Notes: generated by a model not told the origin, from the letters alone. 64,000 nt of DNA from Pyrinomonadaceae bacterium (GCA_028284415.1 JANQRU010000004.1:1612001-1676000); one strand, 5' to 3'; shown: positions 43,806 through 52,179, numbered from the stretch's first letter. Numbers and translations are program-made.

Positions 43806-44429
43806 TCAACATCGTAGGGGCAGTGGCTTGTCCCTGCCCAATGAGCCGACAGGCGAAAAAAGTCATAAACATTCAAAACTCCCAATGAAAAACGAAGACT
43901 GGAAAATTAGAAGAAACTCCCTTCGCCTTCCAAATTTCGACTACGCTTCTCGTTGCCATTTCGTTACTATCGTCACGCAAAATCGCCAAAAATTCTTTGT
44001 TAATCAAAATCTTGCAAAATCAACTATCGAATCTTTACTTAATCTCCGCAAAAAATATAATTTCAATCTTTATTCTTATTGTCTGATGCTCGATCATTTC
44101 CACGCTCTTATCGGAATTGGTGAATCAGGAATGACTTTGGGGAGAATTTACGGAGGATTTAAGAGCGTTTCGACTAGAGAGTTTTGGAAATTTCACGATG
44201 GGAAATTGTGGCAGAGACAATTTTTCGATCATGTCATCAGAAATGAACAGGATTTTTTTGAAACCGTAAAATACATCAGATTGAATCCTGTTGGGGCGAA
44301 TTTAGTAGAAGATTGGAAGGAATGGGAATGGACGGGTGAACCGGACTTGTAAAGTTAATTATTTTGAACGTCTTTTTTCGCCGTTCGGCTCATTGGGCAA
44401 CCACAAGGGATTGCCCCTACAAATGTTGA
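43806..44429 (+). mobile_element. RAYT-encoding element with inverted REP-like arms
   Basis: The transposase gene is bracketed by inverted arms of 56-57 bases (43806-43861 and 44373-44429). Both start TCAACAT, carry GTAGGGGCA and end CCCAATGAGCCG(A)xxGGCGAAAAA. In each arm a GTAG precedes a hairpin (GGGCAG-CTGCCC on the left, GGGCAA-TTGCCC on the right), the layout of REP sequences recognised by RAYT proteins. The element starts immediately after the lipase stop codon. Total length 624 bases. Confidence 0.85.
43885..44352 (+). CDS. REP-associated tyrosine transposase (RAYT, Y1_Tnp)
   Basis: 155 residues from the ATG at 43885; a TTG start upstream would lie in the left arm. The HUH site is LDHFHALIGI (His71 and His73) and Tyr130 in ETVKYIRLNPV is the candidate nucleophile. 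LWQRQFFDHVIRN is the usual RAYT signature. Such single-copy proteins cut and join single-stranded DNA at REP sequences and spread them rather than themselves. Arms on both sides have GTAG-headed hairpins. No second gene lies inside the element. Confidence 0.9.
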   Translation: MKNEDWKIRRNSLRLPNFDYASRCHFVTIVTQNRQKFFVNQNLAKSTIESLLNLRKKYNFNLYSYCLMLDHFHALIGIGESGMTLGRIYGGFKSVSTREFWKFHDGKLWQRQFFDHVIRNEQDFFETVKYIRLNPVGANLVEDWKEWEWTGEPDL

Positions 44430-44499
44430 TTTTGCCGCCTTTGGCATAAATCTTCCGCCTTCAATAATCGAAAGTTTTTTATCTTTCATCATAATTCTT

Positions 44500-45735
44500 T
44501 TAATAAACCATCCGCGTTTTTATTGTGCCGTCAATATTTTTTAGAATCTCAAATGCTTTTTTGGAAATGCTTTTGTCTGTGTCCAAAATCACATAGCCAA
44601 TCTCTTCATTTGTTTTGAGATATTGTCCGACAATGTTTATGCCATTGTCAGATAGGTCTGAGTTTATTTCACCCAAGATTCCGGGTTTATTTCTGTGTAT
44701 ATGAAGGATTCGGTGCGTGTCTTTTTGAGGTGAAAGGCTGACGGGTGGGACAGTGTGTGAACCTGTTGAAATTCCTAATTCTAAATAGCTTATGAGTTTT
44801 GTAGCAGCATCAAGACCGATATTTACTTGGGCTTCTTGTGTTGAACCGCCGATGTGTGGCGTTAGAATTACATTTGGCAGATTTTGTAAGGTGGTTTCAA
44901 ATTCGTCACCCTTTTTCTTTGGCTCTTTTGGAAAAACATCAATCGCCGCACCGGTGATTTTTCCATCCTCAATACGTTCTTTCAAAGCATCTAAATCTAC
45001 GACATCACCGCGCGAATAATTTACGAAAATCGCACCCTTTTTGAGGTTTTTAAGCGTTTTTTCGTTAATCATATTTCGCGTTGTTTCATCGGATGGGACA
45101 TGCAATGTAACGATGTCAGACTTTTTCAGAAGCTCTTTTAAGCTTTTCGCTTTCGTGGCATTGCCGAGCGGGAGTTTGGTTAAAATATCGTAGTAAACAA
45201 CATTCAAACCCATATTTTCTGCCAAAATGGAAACTTGTGAACCGATGTTTCCATAACCGACGATTCCCAAGGTTTTTCCACGCAATTCATAAGAACCGCT
45301 CGCATCTTTAAGCCAAGTGCCGTTGTGGGCAGCGATATTTTTATCAGAAATTCGGCGAATAAGCATCACGAATAAACCGATAACTAATTCTGCAACCGAA
45401 CGTGTATTTGAATACGGAGCATTAAAAACCGCCACGCCTCTTTCCGTCGCCGCTTTCAAGTCAACTTGATTTGTCCCGATACAAAAACAACCAACAGCAA
45501 GAAGTTTATCCGCACAATCTAAAACTTTTTCAGTAATCTGTGTTTTCGAACGAATCCCGACGATATGAACGCCCTTGATCTCTTCGCACAAATCGTCTTC
45601 ACTCAATGCTTTTGAGAGTTTCTTAACATTGGTATAACCATGTTCTTTTAATTCTTCAACCGCCGAATCACTAACATTTTCAAGCAGGAGAATTTTAATT
45701 TTATTACGTGGATAGGATGTCTGTTTATTACTCAT
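44500..45735 (-). CDS. serA: D-3-phosphoglycerate dehydrogenase
   Basis: 411 residues, the length of the E. coli SerA type. The substrate domain opens with the KILLLENVSDSAVEELKE segment, the NAD-binding domain has LGIVGYGNIGSQVSILAE, and catalytic His lies in TPHIGGSTQEAQ. A C-terminal ACT domain (about 335-411, ILHIHRNKPGILGEINSDL) would give serine feedback. It catalyses the first step of serine synthesis. There is no obvious ribosome site. The lpd terminator lies just upstream, so it probably has a separate promoter or is read by leakage. Confidence 0.93.
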   Translation of the reverse strand: MSNKQTSYPRNKIKILLLENVSDSAVEELKEHGYTNVKKLSKALSEDDLCEEIKGVHIVGIRSKTQITEKVLDCADKLLAVGCFCIGTNQVDLKAATERGVAVFNAPYSNTRSVAELVIGLFVMLIRRISDKNIAAHNGTWLKDASGSYELRGKTLGIVGYGNIGSQVSILAENMGLNVVYYDILTKLPLGNATKAKSLKELLKKSDIVTLHVPSDETTRNMINEKTLKNLKKGAIFVNYSRGDVVDLDALKERIEDGKITGAAIDVFPKEPKKKGDEFETTLQNLPNVILTPHIGGSTQEAQVNIGLDAATKLISYLELGISTGSHTVPPVSLSPQKDTHRILHIHRNKPGILGEINSDLSDNGINIVGQYLKTNEEIGYVILDTDKSISKKAFEILKNIDGTIKTRMVY

Positions 45736-45753
45736 AAAAAAGCGATTATAAAC

Positions 45754-45789
45754 AAAAAAACGAGAACATAAAATTGTCCTCGTTTTTTT
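45754..45789 (-). terminator. Terminator of lpd
   Basis: AAAAAAACGAG (45754-45764) pairs with CTCGTTTTTTT (45779-45789). It lies between the lpd stop and the serA start. On the minus strand the U-run follows the stem; the symmetry means it could work both ways. Confidence 0.8.
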
Positions 45790-45808
45790 CTTCTTCTTAA
45801 GGTAGAAA

Positions 45809-47218
45809 TTACAAGTGAATTGTTAAATCGTGAACACCTTCGGCGGCTTCCATCATTGATTCGGAAACTGTCGGATGAGCGTGGATTGTTCGACCTAGTT
45901 CATCTGCTGTTGTTTCGAGTGCCATTGCAACTACTGCTTCGGCGAGAAGTTCTGTTGCGTGTGGTCCGATGATATGTACTCCCAGAACTTCGTCGTATTT
46001 TTTCTCGGCAATGATCTTGATGAAACCATCAGTTTCACCTAAGATGCGGGCTTTCCCTGAAGCTGAGAATGGGAATTTACCGACTTTTACATCGTAGCCA
46101 GCCTCTTTAGCTTTTTCTTCAGTCATTCCAACTGAAGCAACTTCGGGGTCACAGTATGTACAATTCGGAACGAGGTTTTGGTTGATTGGTTCGACCTCTT
46201 TACCTGCGATTTTTTCGACGACGAGAATTCCTTCTTTTGAAGCTAGATGGGCAAGCCAAGCTGTATCAATCACATCGCCGATTGCATAAACGTTTGGCTC
46301 ATCAGTCTCGCAATATCCATTGACTTGGATTGTGCCACGGTCTGAAACTTTGACCTTTGTATTTTCAAGACCAAGGTTTTTGATGAAAGGCATCCGTCCG
46401 ATAGCGACGAGAACCATTTCGGCTTCGAGGTTTACATCCTTATCTCTTTTGTCTTTACCCGACAATTTAACTTTGGTCTTAAGCTTTTCCATCTTATCGA
46501 GTTTAACGCCCGTCATTACTTTGATTTTCTGCTTTTTGAATGAGCGTTCGAGCTGTTTAGAAACGTCAGCATCTTCGATCGGAACGATTCTGTCCATCAA
46601 TTCTACAACCGTCGTTTCGCAACCGAAGCGTGCATAGACAGACGCGAATTCAACACCGACTGCCCCTGAACCTATGACAACCATTGATTTGGGGACTTTT
46701 TCGAGTTCAAGAATTTGGTCTGAATCAACGACTTGTTTTCCATCTGTTTCAAAAGCAGGGATCGGACGAACTACTGAACCGGTTGCGATGATTATGTTTT
46801 TAGTACCGATCGTCTCTTTTTTGCCGTCATTTAAGTCAACTTCAACTTTTCCTTTTCCGGCGATCTTTCCAAATCCATTAAAAACCGTAACCTTATTTTT
46901 CTTCATTAAATACGAAACGCCCGCAGAGTTTTTGGCAACTACGTCCGATTTGTATTTTTGAACCTTTGTCCAATCATAGCTAAGGTTATCAACGCTTAAA
47001 CCAAAATCTTCAAAATGTCCTGCTTTTTGATAGAGATGTGCGGCATTTAATAATGCTTTCGTTGGAATGCATCCGCGAAGTCCGCAAGTTCCGCCGAGTC
47101 TTGCACCATTTTCTTTTTCTACTAATGCTACTTTTAAACCCATTTGAGCTCCGCGAACCGCTGCTACATAACCGCCCGGTCCCGAGCCGATAATCGTTAC
47201 ATCAAATTGTTCTGCCAT
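45809..47218 (-). CDS. lpd: Dihydrolipoyl dehydrogenase (E3)
   Basis: 469 residues. FAD-binding GSGPGGYVAA at 11-20, the redox disulphide Cys45-Cys50 in GGTCGLRGCIPTK, the NAD motif VVIGSGAVGVEFAS and the late HPTVSES active-site His are all present. The loop between the Cys (GLRG instead of the usual LNVG) is unusual but keeps the CxxxxC spacing. It reoxidises the lipoyl arm of the E2 encoded at 8011. The start has a short RBS-like GAGGA. A folded RNA with a terminator lies 70 bases upstream. Confidence 0.95.
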   Translation of the reverse strand: MAEQFDVTIIGSGPGGYVAAVRGAQMGLKVALVEKENGARLGGTCGLRGCIPTKALLNAAHLYQKAGHFEDFGLSVDNLSYDWTKVQKYKSDVVAKNSAGVSYLMKKNKVTVFNGFGKIAGKGKVEVDLNDGKKETIGTKNIIIATGSVVRPIPAFETDGKQVVDSDQILELEKVPKSMVVIGSGAVGVEFASVYARFGCETTVVELMDRIVPIEDADVSKQLERSFKKQKIKVMTGVKLDKMEKLKTKVKLSGKDKRDKDVNLEAEMVLVAIGRMPFIKNLGLENTKVKVSDRGTIQVNGYCETDEPNVYAIGDVIDTAWLAHLASKEGILVVEKIAGKEVEPINQNLVPNCTYCDPEVASVGMTEEKAKEAGYDVKVGKFPFSASGKARILGETDGFIKIIAEKKYDEVLGVHIIGPHATELLAEAVVAMALETTADELGRTIHAHPTVSESMMEAAEGVHDLTIHL

Positions 47219-47285
47219 TTATAATCCTCTTTTTATTAAATAATTGTTTTAATTGCGAAATTATCATTATAAATATTTGCAGGCA

Positions 47286-47410
47286 AAAGAAAAAGCGACC
47301 GAAAAGTTTTCCGGTCGCCGGTTGCTTTGAGTTTCCACTTCGGACAAACGGAGGACGTTTGCTGAATCCGAAGCCTTTTACAGTTACCCCAACTAGTGCT
47401 GAAACTCAAA
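47286..47410 (-). ncRNA. Structured RNA candidate ending in a terminator, upstream of lpd
   Basis: Read on the minus strand, an outer 10-bp helix (TTTGAGTTTC, exact arms at 47401-47410 and 47326-47335) encloses two stem-loops. One is AGTT-GGGGT-AACT. The other is a bulged CTTCGGA/TCCGAAG stem capped by a CAAACG/CGTTTG stem with loop TCCTC. A GC stem (GCGACCG...CGGTCGC) and TTTTTCTTTT follow as a terminator. It could be a cis-regulatory leader of lpd or an sRNA made from the 3-prime end of the lipoprotein gene. The C-rich loop could base-pair with ribosome sites. No known riboswitch signature was recognised. Confidence 0.6.
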
Positions 47411-47429
47411 ACAAATTGAAACTGTGTGA

Positions 47430-47822
47430 TTACATTTCGAATATTTTTTTGTATTCGTTTAATAAATCATCTACTTTTTGAGACTTAGCCTTGTCATTTA
47501 CTGACTTGATTTTTGCTTTTCCGGCAGCTATTCCAAGAGCTGTTACATTTTTGGTTACGCTCTCAGTAAGTTTGGTTTTGGATTCTTCGCTAACCTGAAA
47601 ACCTCTCGCACCTTTGATGGCATCCCAGCTTGTTTGCAATGAAGATTTTTTATCGTCAAATGTTTTTTTAGCACCATCAATATCACCTTCTTCGAGTTTT
47701 TTGGTGATGTCTGTTGTAACTGTCTCAAATTCTGTAATAAATGAACTTATCTCTCCGTCTTTGCTACATCCTGCAAAAGCAACACAGCACACTAATACTG
47801 TTAAAACTAAAAGTTTTTTCAT
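47430..47822 (-). CDS. Small lipoprotein, helical
   Basis: 130 residues with a lipobox (VCCVAFAGCSKDG, Cys19). The mature part is four helices rich in Lys, Asp and Ser (SFITEFETVTTDITKKLEEGDID, AKKTFDDKKSSLQTSWDAIKG). No named family; it resembles other uncharacterised lipoproteins of this phylum. It is exported and lipid-anchored. The folded RNA at 47286-47410 follows its stop codon directly. Confidence 0.72.
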   Translation of the reverse strand: MKKLLVLTVLVCCVAFAGCSKDGEISSFITEFETVTTDITKKLEEGDIDGAKKTFDDKKSSLQTSWDAIKGARGFQVSEESKTKLTESVTKNVTALGIAAGKAKIKSVNDKAKSQKVDDLLNEYKKIFEM

Positions 47823-47924
47823 GATCTTTCCGATTTCTCCTATTTGAATTTTTTGTTGTTACCAACTTTAATGACTATTGAACGGACAGTTCAGAAATAA
47901 CTTGCAAAAAAAAATAAAAAATTT

Positions 47925-48287
47925 ATGGATCATTCAAAAGAGTTTGAAAAATTGGTTGAAGATGTGATGCCAAATGTTAGGGAATTCACGGTTGAAGAGG
48001 CAATCGAAAGACAAGCTGACGGTGCGATATTAATTGATGTTCGTGAAGATAATGAATGGGATGAAAATCACGCAAAAGATGCAATTCATATGGGGCGTGG
48101 AGTTATCGAAAGAGATATTATTCACGAATATCCTGATAAAGAAACCGAACTCATTTTATATTGTGGTGGAGGTTATCGTTCGGCACTTGCGGCAAATAAT
48201 TTGCAAAAAATGGGTTATACAAATGTCTTTTCAATGAAAGGTGGTTGGACAGCTTGGAAGGAGTCCGGTGCTCCAACCACCAAATAA
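47925..48287 (+). CDS. Rhodanese-domain protein
   Basis: 120 residues. The rhodanese fold has ILIDVREDNEWDENHAKDAIHM and the active-site loop LYCGGGYRSA, with the Cys as persulfide carrier, then NVFSMKGGWTAWKESG. It transfers sulphane sulphur or serves as a sulphur or redox carrier in the cytosol. No membrane or signal sequence. It is a single gene between minus-strand genes. Confidence 0.92.
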   Translation: MDHSKEFEKLVEDVMPNVREFTVEEAIERQADGAILIDVREDNEWDENHAKDAIHMGRGVIERDIIHEYPDKETELILYCGGGYRSALAANNLQKMGYTNVFSMKGGWTAWKESGAPTTK

Positions 48288-48288
48288 T

Positions 48289-48843
48289 TTATGGGCAGGT
48301 AGTCCAAGGCAAGTCGCATTGATTATCAGAATGCAACCAAGCTGAGAAATTCTTAACTTTATTTGGAACGGTGATTTTTAACCAGTCCTGAAAACAGCCT
48401 TCGAGTTTGTATGTGGTTGCAACAGAAAGTCTTGTAATGATGTTATTTACATCATTGCGGCTGCCGATCGTCCGATAAACGTCTATGTAAGAATCACCTT
48501 CTCCATTTGTTCTTTTAGTCGTGATGCCGAGAAGTGGAGCATAAACCCAGCCTGTTTTTGAAAAGACCTTTTCATCTTCTGCATTTCTAGCTGCTTCGAT
48601 CTTCATCCATTTGCCCTTTGAGCCGATGATGTCAACAACCGTTCCATCCGAATTAAAAGGGATTACGCCGAGTCTTTTTGATCTAACGCTTGGTTTTGAG
48701 CGAACATTCAATCCTTTCGGGTCTTTATCAATTACAAATGCCGAAACATTGCACATTGAATCAACATCCTTCTGAGCGGGATTTCTTTGTCCAAAAACGC
48801 TAAAAGAAAAGACAAGAATAATTACTAAAACTGAAACTTTCAT
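48289..48843 (-). CDS. Secreted SH3-domain protein
   Basis: 184 residues with a signal peptide (MKVSVLVIILVFSFSVFGQ). A bacterial SH3 domain (about 40-100) shows KGLNVRSKPSVRSKRLGVIP and GKWMKI. The remaining 80 residues may contain a second, degenerate domain (TTYKLEGCFQDWLKI). There are three to four Cys in the mature part, so disulphides are likely. The role is probably cell-wall binding in the periplasm. It is not near a partner gene. Confidence 0.8.
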   Translation of the reverse strand: MKVSVLVIILVFSFSVFGQRNPAQKDVDSMCNVSAFVIDKDPKGLNVRSKPSVRSKRLGVIPFNSDGTVVDIIGSKGKWMKIEAARNAEDEKVFSKTGWVYAPLLGITTKRTNGEGDSYIDVYRTIGSRNDVNNIITRLSVATTYKLEGCFQDWLKITVPNKVKNFSAWLHSDNQCDLPWTTCP

Positions 48844-48893
48844 TTTTTACTTCCTTATTATCAATGATTTAGTTTTATAAAATCGCCTGCGAG

Positions 48894-48953
48894 AAAACCG
48901 ATTGGGCTTGACCAAAATAGTAACCAAACTTTTTTAGGTTGGCAATCGGTTTT
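48894..48953 (-). terminator. Hairpin after the lipoprotein gene at 49014
   Basis: An 11-bp perfect stem (AAAACCGATTG with CAATCGGTTTT) is separated by a long AT-rich loop with internal complementary GGTTGG/CTTGACC-like segments. On the minus strand the stem follows the gene ending at 49014. The U-run is short, so termination strength is uncertain. Confidence 0.55.
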
Positions 48954-49013
48954 CAAACACAGACTTGTTGCTTGGTTCAAAGGGGGAAGGATGAACCTCG
49001 CAAAAGCAGGGAT

Positions 49014-49520
49014 TTACTTGACTTTTTTTGCTGTAAAGCTGGCTTTTACGGTTTTGCCTTTGTCGCCCGTAACATCAATCGAACCTTTGATTTCCGTATC
49101 GGTGACTTCGGTAATCGTAACCTTGCCTTTTCGTTCTTCGACATTGACCGTTTGATGAGAACCATCGGCAAAATGATATATATCAACCCATTTTAGTTTT
49201 GTGTCCGAATACTCACCCGGTTGAACAGGATTATTAAAATCTTCGCCTTTTTCGCCCTTCAAACCGAATGTGATGCGGATTTGACCGTCCTTTACGTCGC
49301 CAACCGAGTTGATAGTCTTAGGTTCCATCGTAAAATCATAATTTGCCAATGCAAAATGAACTTCTGTCAAGTCAGGACGCATATCTGCATAAGCTGTTTT
49401 TGCTTCAAATTGTAAAGGCTTATCTTCGGCAATCTTAACTTCCGTACCGCCCGCCCCTGAACCGCAAGCTAGTCCAAATATTGCGATAAGACAAATAAAT
49501 AGAGTAGTTAGTGTTTTCAT
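49014..49520 (-). CDS. Lipoprotein of unknown function
   Basis: 168 residues with a lipobox (IFGLACGSGAGG, Cys19). The mature part is all beta strand: VHFALANYDF, KDGQIRITFGLKGEKG, FADGSHQTVNVEERKG and EIKGSIDVTGDKGKTVKASFTAKK. The pattern resembles a lipocalin- or YceI-like barrel but no motif fixes it. Its upstream region shares no element with neighbours. It is envelope-anchored and may bind a ligand. Confidence 0.7.
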   Translation of the reverse strand: MKTLTTLFICLIAIFGLACGSGAGGTEVKIAEDKPLQFEAKTAYADMRPDLTEVHFALANYDFTMEPKTINSVGDVKDGQIRITFGLKGEKGEDFNNPVQPGEYSDTKLKWVDIYHFADGSHQTVNVEERKGKVTITEVTDTEIKGSIDVTGDKGKTVKASFTAKKVK

Positions 49521-49700
49521 AATTTACTGATTTCTCCTCTGAAAAAAAATTAATCAAAACGTCTGCGGTGAGATTTTTTTGTAACAGTCGGATTTATTCT
49601 TTGAAGACAGGAGAATTATCTTTCTGCTTTTGATAAATCTCCAACCGCAGACGAACTTAAAAATTCGTATTAAAGCTTTAAAACTATTTTTAATTGAAAG

Positions 49701-49814
49701 TTATGCCATCAACCCCGAGGTTAATACTGCAACAATCGTTGTAATCGTTACGACCACTGCCAAGCGCCAAAACAAATCATTCCAAGTTACATTTTCGGTT
49801 TCATCTCTTTGCAC
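49701..49814 (-). CDS. Small one-helix membrane protein (37 residues)
   Basis: A GTG-started frame with AAAGGAGAGA about 10 bases ahead. The product has an acidic front (QRDETENVTWNDLFW) and one membrane helix (RLAVVVTITTIVAVLTSG). It is too short for family assignment. The whole 438-base gap between the lipoprotein and the methyltransferase genes holds nothing else convincing; the plus-strand frame at 49630-49896 is probably its shadow. Confidence 0.45.
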   Translation of the reverse strand: MQRDETENVTWNDLFWRLAVVVTITTIVAVLTSGLMA

Positions 49815-49958
49815 TCTGCTCTCTCTCCTTTTCCAGCCTTCTCAAAACGTCAATTTATCCAATCTAAACAAAATTTTAGTCGTGGGCAGAAAATAATTCA
49901 CCACATACTTATGTAGTTAAACTTAGCTTTGCTCGAAAAAAGCGTTATCATCAAAAAT

Positions 49959-50630
49959 ATGCAGGAAAATGAAGAAGAACTACGCGAAAAAATGAAAGAA
50001 ATCGCCACCGAATATCTCGAAAAAGGCGATGCAACAGGTTGGTTTGATGCAATTTACAGAGAAACAGAAGGCGACAGCGAACTAATTCCTTGGGTAGATT
50101 TTGAGCCGAATAGATTTTTGGTCGAATGGGAAAATGAAAATAAATTAGAAGGAAAAGGCAGAAAAGCTTTGGTTGTTGGTTGCGGACTCGGCGACGAAGC
50201 CAAATTTTTATACGAAAGAGATTTTGATGTAACAGCTTTCGATATTTCCGAAAAAGCCATCGAAATTGCCAAACGAATTCACAAAAATACAGATATTAAG
50301 TTTCAAGTCGCAGACCTATTCAACCCGCCGAAAGAATTTCGCAAAGCATTCGATTTGGTTTTAGAAGTCTATACAATTCAGGCACTTCCGCCAAATTTGC
50401 GTGAAGAAGTAATGGCTAAAATTACGAGTTTCGTTGCAGAAAACGGAGAGCTAATTGCTGTGCAGAGATTCCGAGAAAATGGAATTGAACCCGAAGCCTT
50501 GCCTTGGGCTTTATCGCCGAATGATTTATCAAACTTTGACAAAAACGGTTTAACTCAGACAGGTTTTTCAGAATATTTAGGCGATGAGGAAGAACCGATT
50601 AAAAGGTTTGTGACAGTTTACGAAAGGTAA
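49959..50630 (+). CDS. SAM-dependent methyltransferase, TPMT-like
   Basis: 223 residues from the ATG at 49959; a TTG ten codons upstream is weaker. The fold has ALVVGCGLGDEAKFLYERDFDVTAFDISEKAIEIAKR as motif I region. DVTAFDIS ends the second strand, and FDLVLEVYTIQALPPNLREEV follows. The front WFDAIYRETEGDSELIPW is typical of thiopurine-methyltransferase-like enzymes. The substrate is unknown. The gene ends at a REP-like doublet. Confidence 0.86.
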   Translation: MQENEEELREKMKEIATEYLEKGDATGWFDAIYRETEGDSELIPWVDFEPNRFLVEWENENKLEGKGRKALVVGCGLGDEAKFLYERDFDVTAFDISEKAIEIAKRIHKNTDIKFQVADLFNPPKEFRKAFDLVLEVYTIQALPPNLREEVMAKITSFVAENGELIAVQRFRENGIEPEALPWALSPNDLSNFDKNGLTQTGFSEYLGDEEEPIKRFVTVYER

Positions 50631-50636
50631 ATTTAA

Positions 50637-50767
50637 GGAGTGTAAGCATCCCTGCTTGCACGATTGCGTTTCTTTAGCAATCGAGAAAAGGTCATTGATT
50701 TAAGGGTGATAAGATAAAATAGCCCGCTAAAAATCAGCGGACTTGCAAGCAAGGATGCTTACACTCC
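50637..50767. repeat. REP-like doublet headed by GGAG
   Basis: Two inverted copies of GGAGTGTAAGCATCC-TGCTTGCA start at 50637 and, on the other strand, at 50767. In each, GGAG precedes a TGTAAGCA/TGCTTGCA stem. Next to each is a second stem (CGATTGC/GCAATCG, and CCGCT/AGCGG). This is the layout of REP or BIME units recognised by RAYT enzymes. It fills the spacer between two convergent genes; the right end overlaps the stop codon of the gene at 50767. Confidence 0.8.
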
Positions 50768-52080
50768 TAAAGTTCTTTCTGAGCCAATCTGCTCCATTGG
50801 CGTAATTCGCCTTTACGGTAGTAAGGAGCGGTTTTGATAGATTCGATAGCACGTTCAAACATTTCTTTGGCTTCAGAATTTTTTCCTTGATTTTGCAGAA
50901 CCTTGCCAAAATAATACAAACCTTCGGGATCGAACGGGCGTTTTGTGGTGAACTTCTCAAGAGCGTTAAAGGCTTCATCATTCATTCCTGCTTCCAAATA
51001 TGTCGCACCGATCTCACGCCAGATTTCACTTAGGGAATACTTTTCATTTTGCTCGACGACAACGCTGAAATGCTCAATGGCTTTCTGTAAATCGCCGTTT
51101 TTTCGAGCGATTTTGCCGAGTTCGTAATTGGCATCAATTTCTTCATTGTCTATTTCGTAAGCCTTCGTAAAATGCTCCAGAGCCTTTTCATCTTGTCGGC
51201 GTTTTTGATAAATAAGTCCGAGTTGAATGTGTGCATCAGCATCATTTGGGTTAACGGTTGCGTTATTCAGAAATCTTTTCAAATCACGCTTTTGTCGCAT
51301 CGCACTTCCAAATCCGCGAACCTCGCTTCCCAAATATCCGCCCAAAAGAATGATTGCAAAAAACAATAAAAATGGTGAAAAAAGTAGAGGCGAAATGAAT
51401 TGGAATATAAAAGTCCCAAGCGAATAAAAAATCCATGAAATTGCCAAAGTCAGAATCGCCACGCCATATTCAACACCAAAAACAGTTCGCAATGCAAAAA
51501 TCTGTAAAACACCGAAAAGCAAACCACTGATAAACCAAAAAGCAAGATAAATTGAGCCGTCAACATTAGTTGAATTTAGCAAGAATCCAACGATCGCAAA
51601 CGGAAGATGAACCGCAACCCAAGCCATTAAAGAGCAAGTTGCGTAGGTCGCATAATCTCTGCGAAAAACCACACCGACGTTTCCGAGTCTTCCAAAAAGT
51701 GTAATTAAAATTATCGTTGCGGGAACATAGAAAAGTGACAGTCCAATCAGAGGTGTGAAAAAGCTTGAATAAAAAGAGAAAAAGTAAAAAATAGCGTTGC
51801 CGATAAGCGGAAAAGGGCGTTTTCCATTGCTTGCTTGAGAATCTATCGGAATCTGGGAATCAACAGGTACAGATGCGTCAATATTTGTTGTCGCAAAATA
51901 ATAATCTGCTTGCGTAACTGCGTAAGTCTCCAAAATCTTTGTATGAACGGCATATTGAAATGCAAATGTAACAACCAAAACTGCAATCGTTGCAAATACC
52001 CAACTGCCTTTGTCCATAATTTCGCTAAAAGCAAAAGCCGGACGAAAATAAATTTGAAAGAGAAGTTTAAGGTTTTCCAT
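50767..52080 (-). CDS. Yip1-like membrane protein with TPR domain
   Basis: 437 residues. The first 250 residues have five or more membrane helices of the Yip1/YIF1 pattern (LLFQIYFRPAFAFSEIMDKGSW at the front, IFYSLGTFIFQFISPLLFSP). After a charged linker (SAMRQKRDLKRFL) come at least four TPR units (ADAHIQLGLIYQKRRQDEKALEHF, DANYELGKIARKNGDLQKAIEHF). It likely anchors a protein-interaction platform at the inner membrane. The stop codon lies in the REP-like doublet. Confidence 0.82.
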   Translation of the reverse strand: MENLKLLFQIYFRPAFAFSEIMDKGSWVFATIAVLVVTFAFQYAVHTKILETYAVTQADYYFATTNIDASVPVDSQIPIDSQASNGKRPFPLIGNAIFYFFSFYSSFFTPLIGLSLFYVPATIILITLFGRLGNVGVVFRRDYATYATCSLMAWVAVHLPFAIVGFLLNSTNVDGSIYLAFWFISGLLFGVLQIFALRTVFGVEYGVAILTLAISWIFYSLGTFIFQFISPLLFSPFLLFFAIILLGGYLGSEVRGFGSAMRQKRDLKRFLNNATVNPNDADAHIQLGLIYQKRRQDEKALEHFTKAYEIDNEEIDANYELGKIARKNGDLQKAIEHFSVVVEQNEKYSLSEIWREIGATYLEAGMNDEAFNALEKFTTKRPFDPEGLYYFGKVLQNQGKNSEAKEMFERAIESIKTAPYYRKGELRQWSRLAQKEL

Positions 52081-52179
52081 ATACTTTAGGGATTAGGAAA
52101 ATATTCCTGACAATTTAAACGTAAATTTCATTGAGAAGGTTTGTCAAGAATTTCGTTTTGGTTAGAAAGACAAAATAAA

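Noticed and set aside
47286..47410. Known riboswitch classes at the lpd leader (TPP, cobalamin, c-di-GMP, fluoride, SAM)
   Set aside because: None of the family core sequences is present, so the RNA is left unnamed.
49630..49896. Plus-strand 88-codon frame
   Set aside because: Hydrophobic but no ribosome site; better explained as the opposite of the small minus-strand protein.
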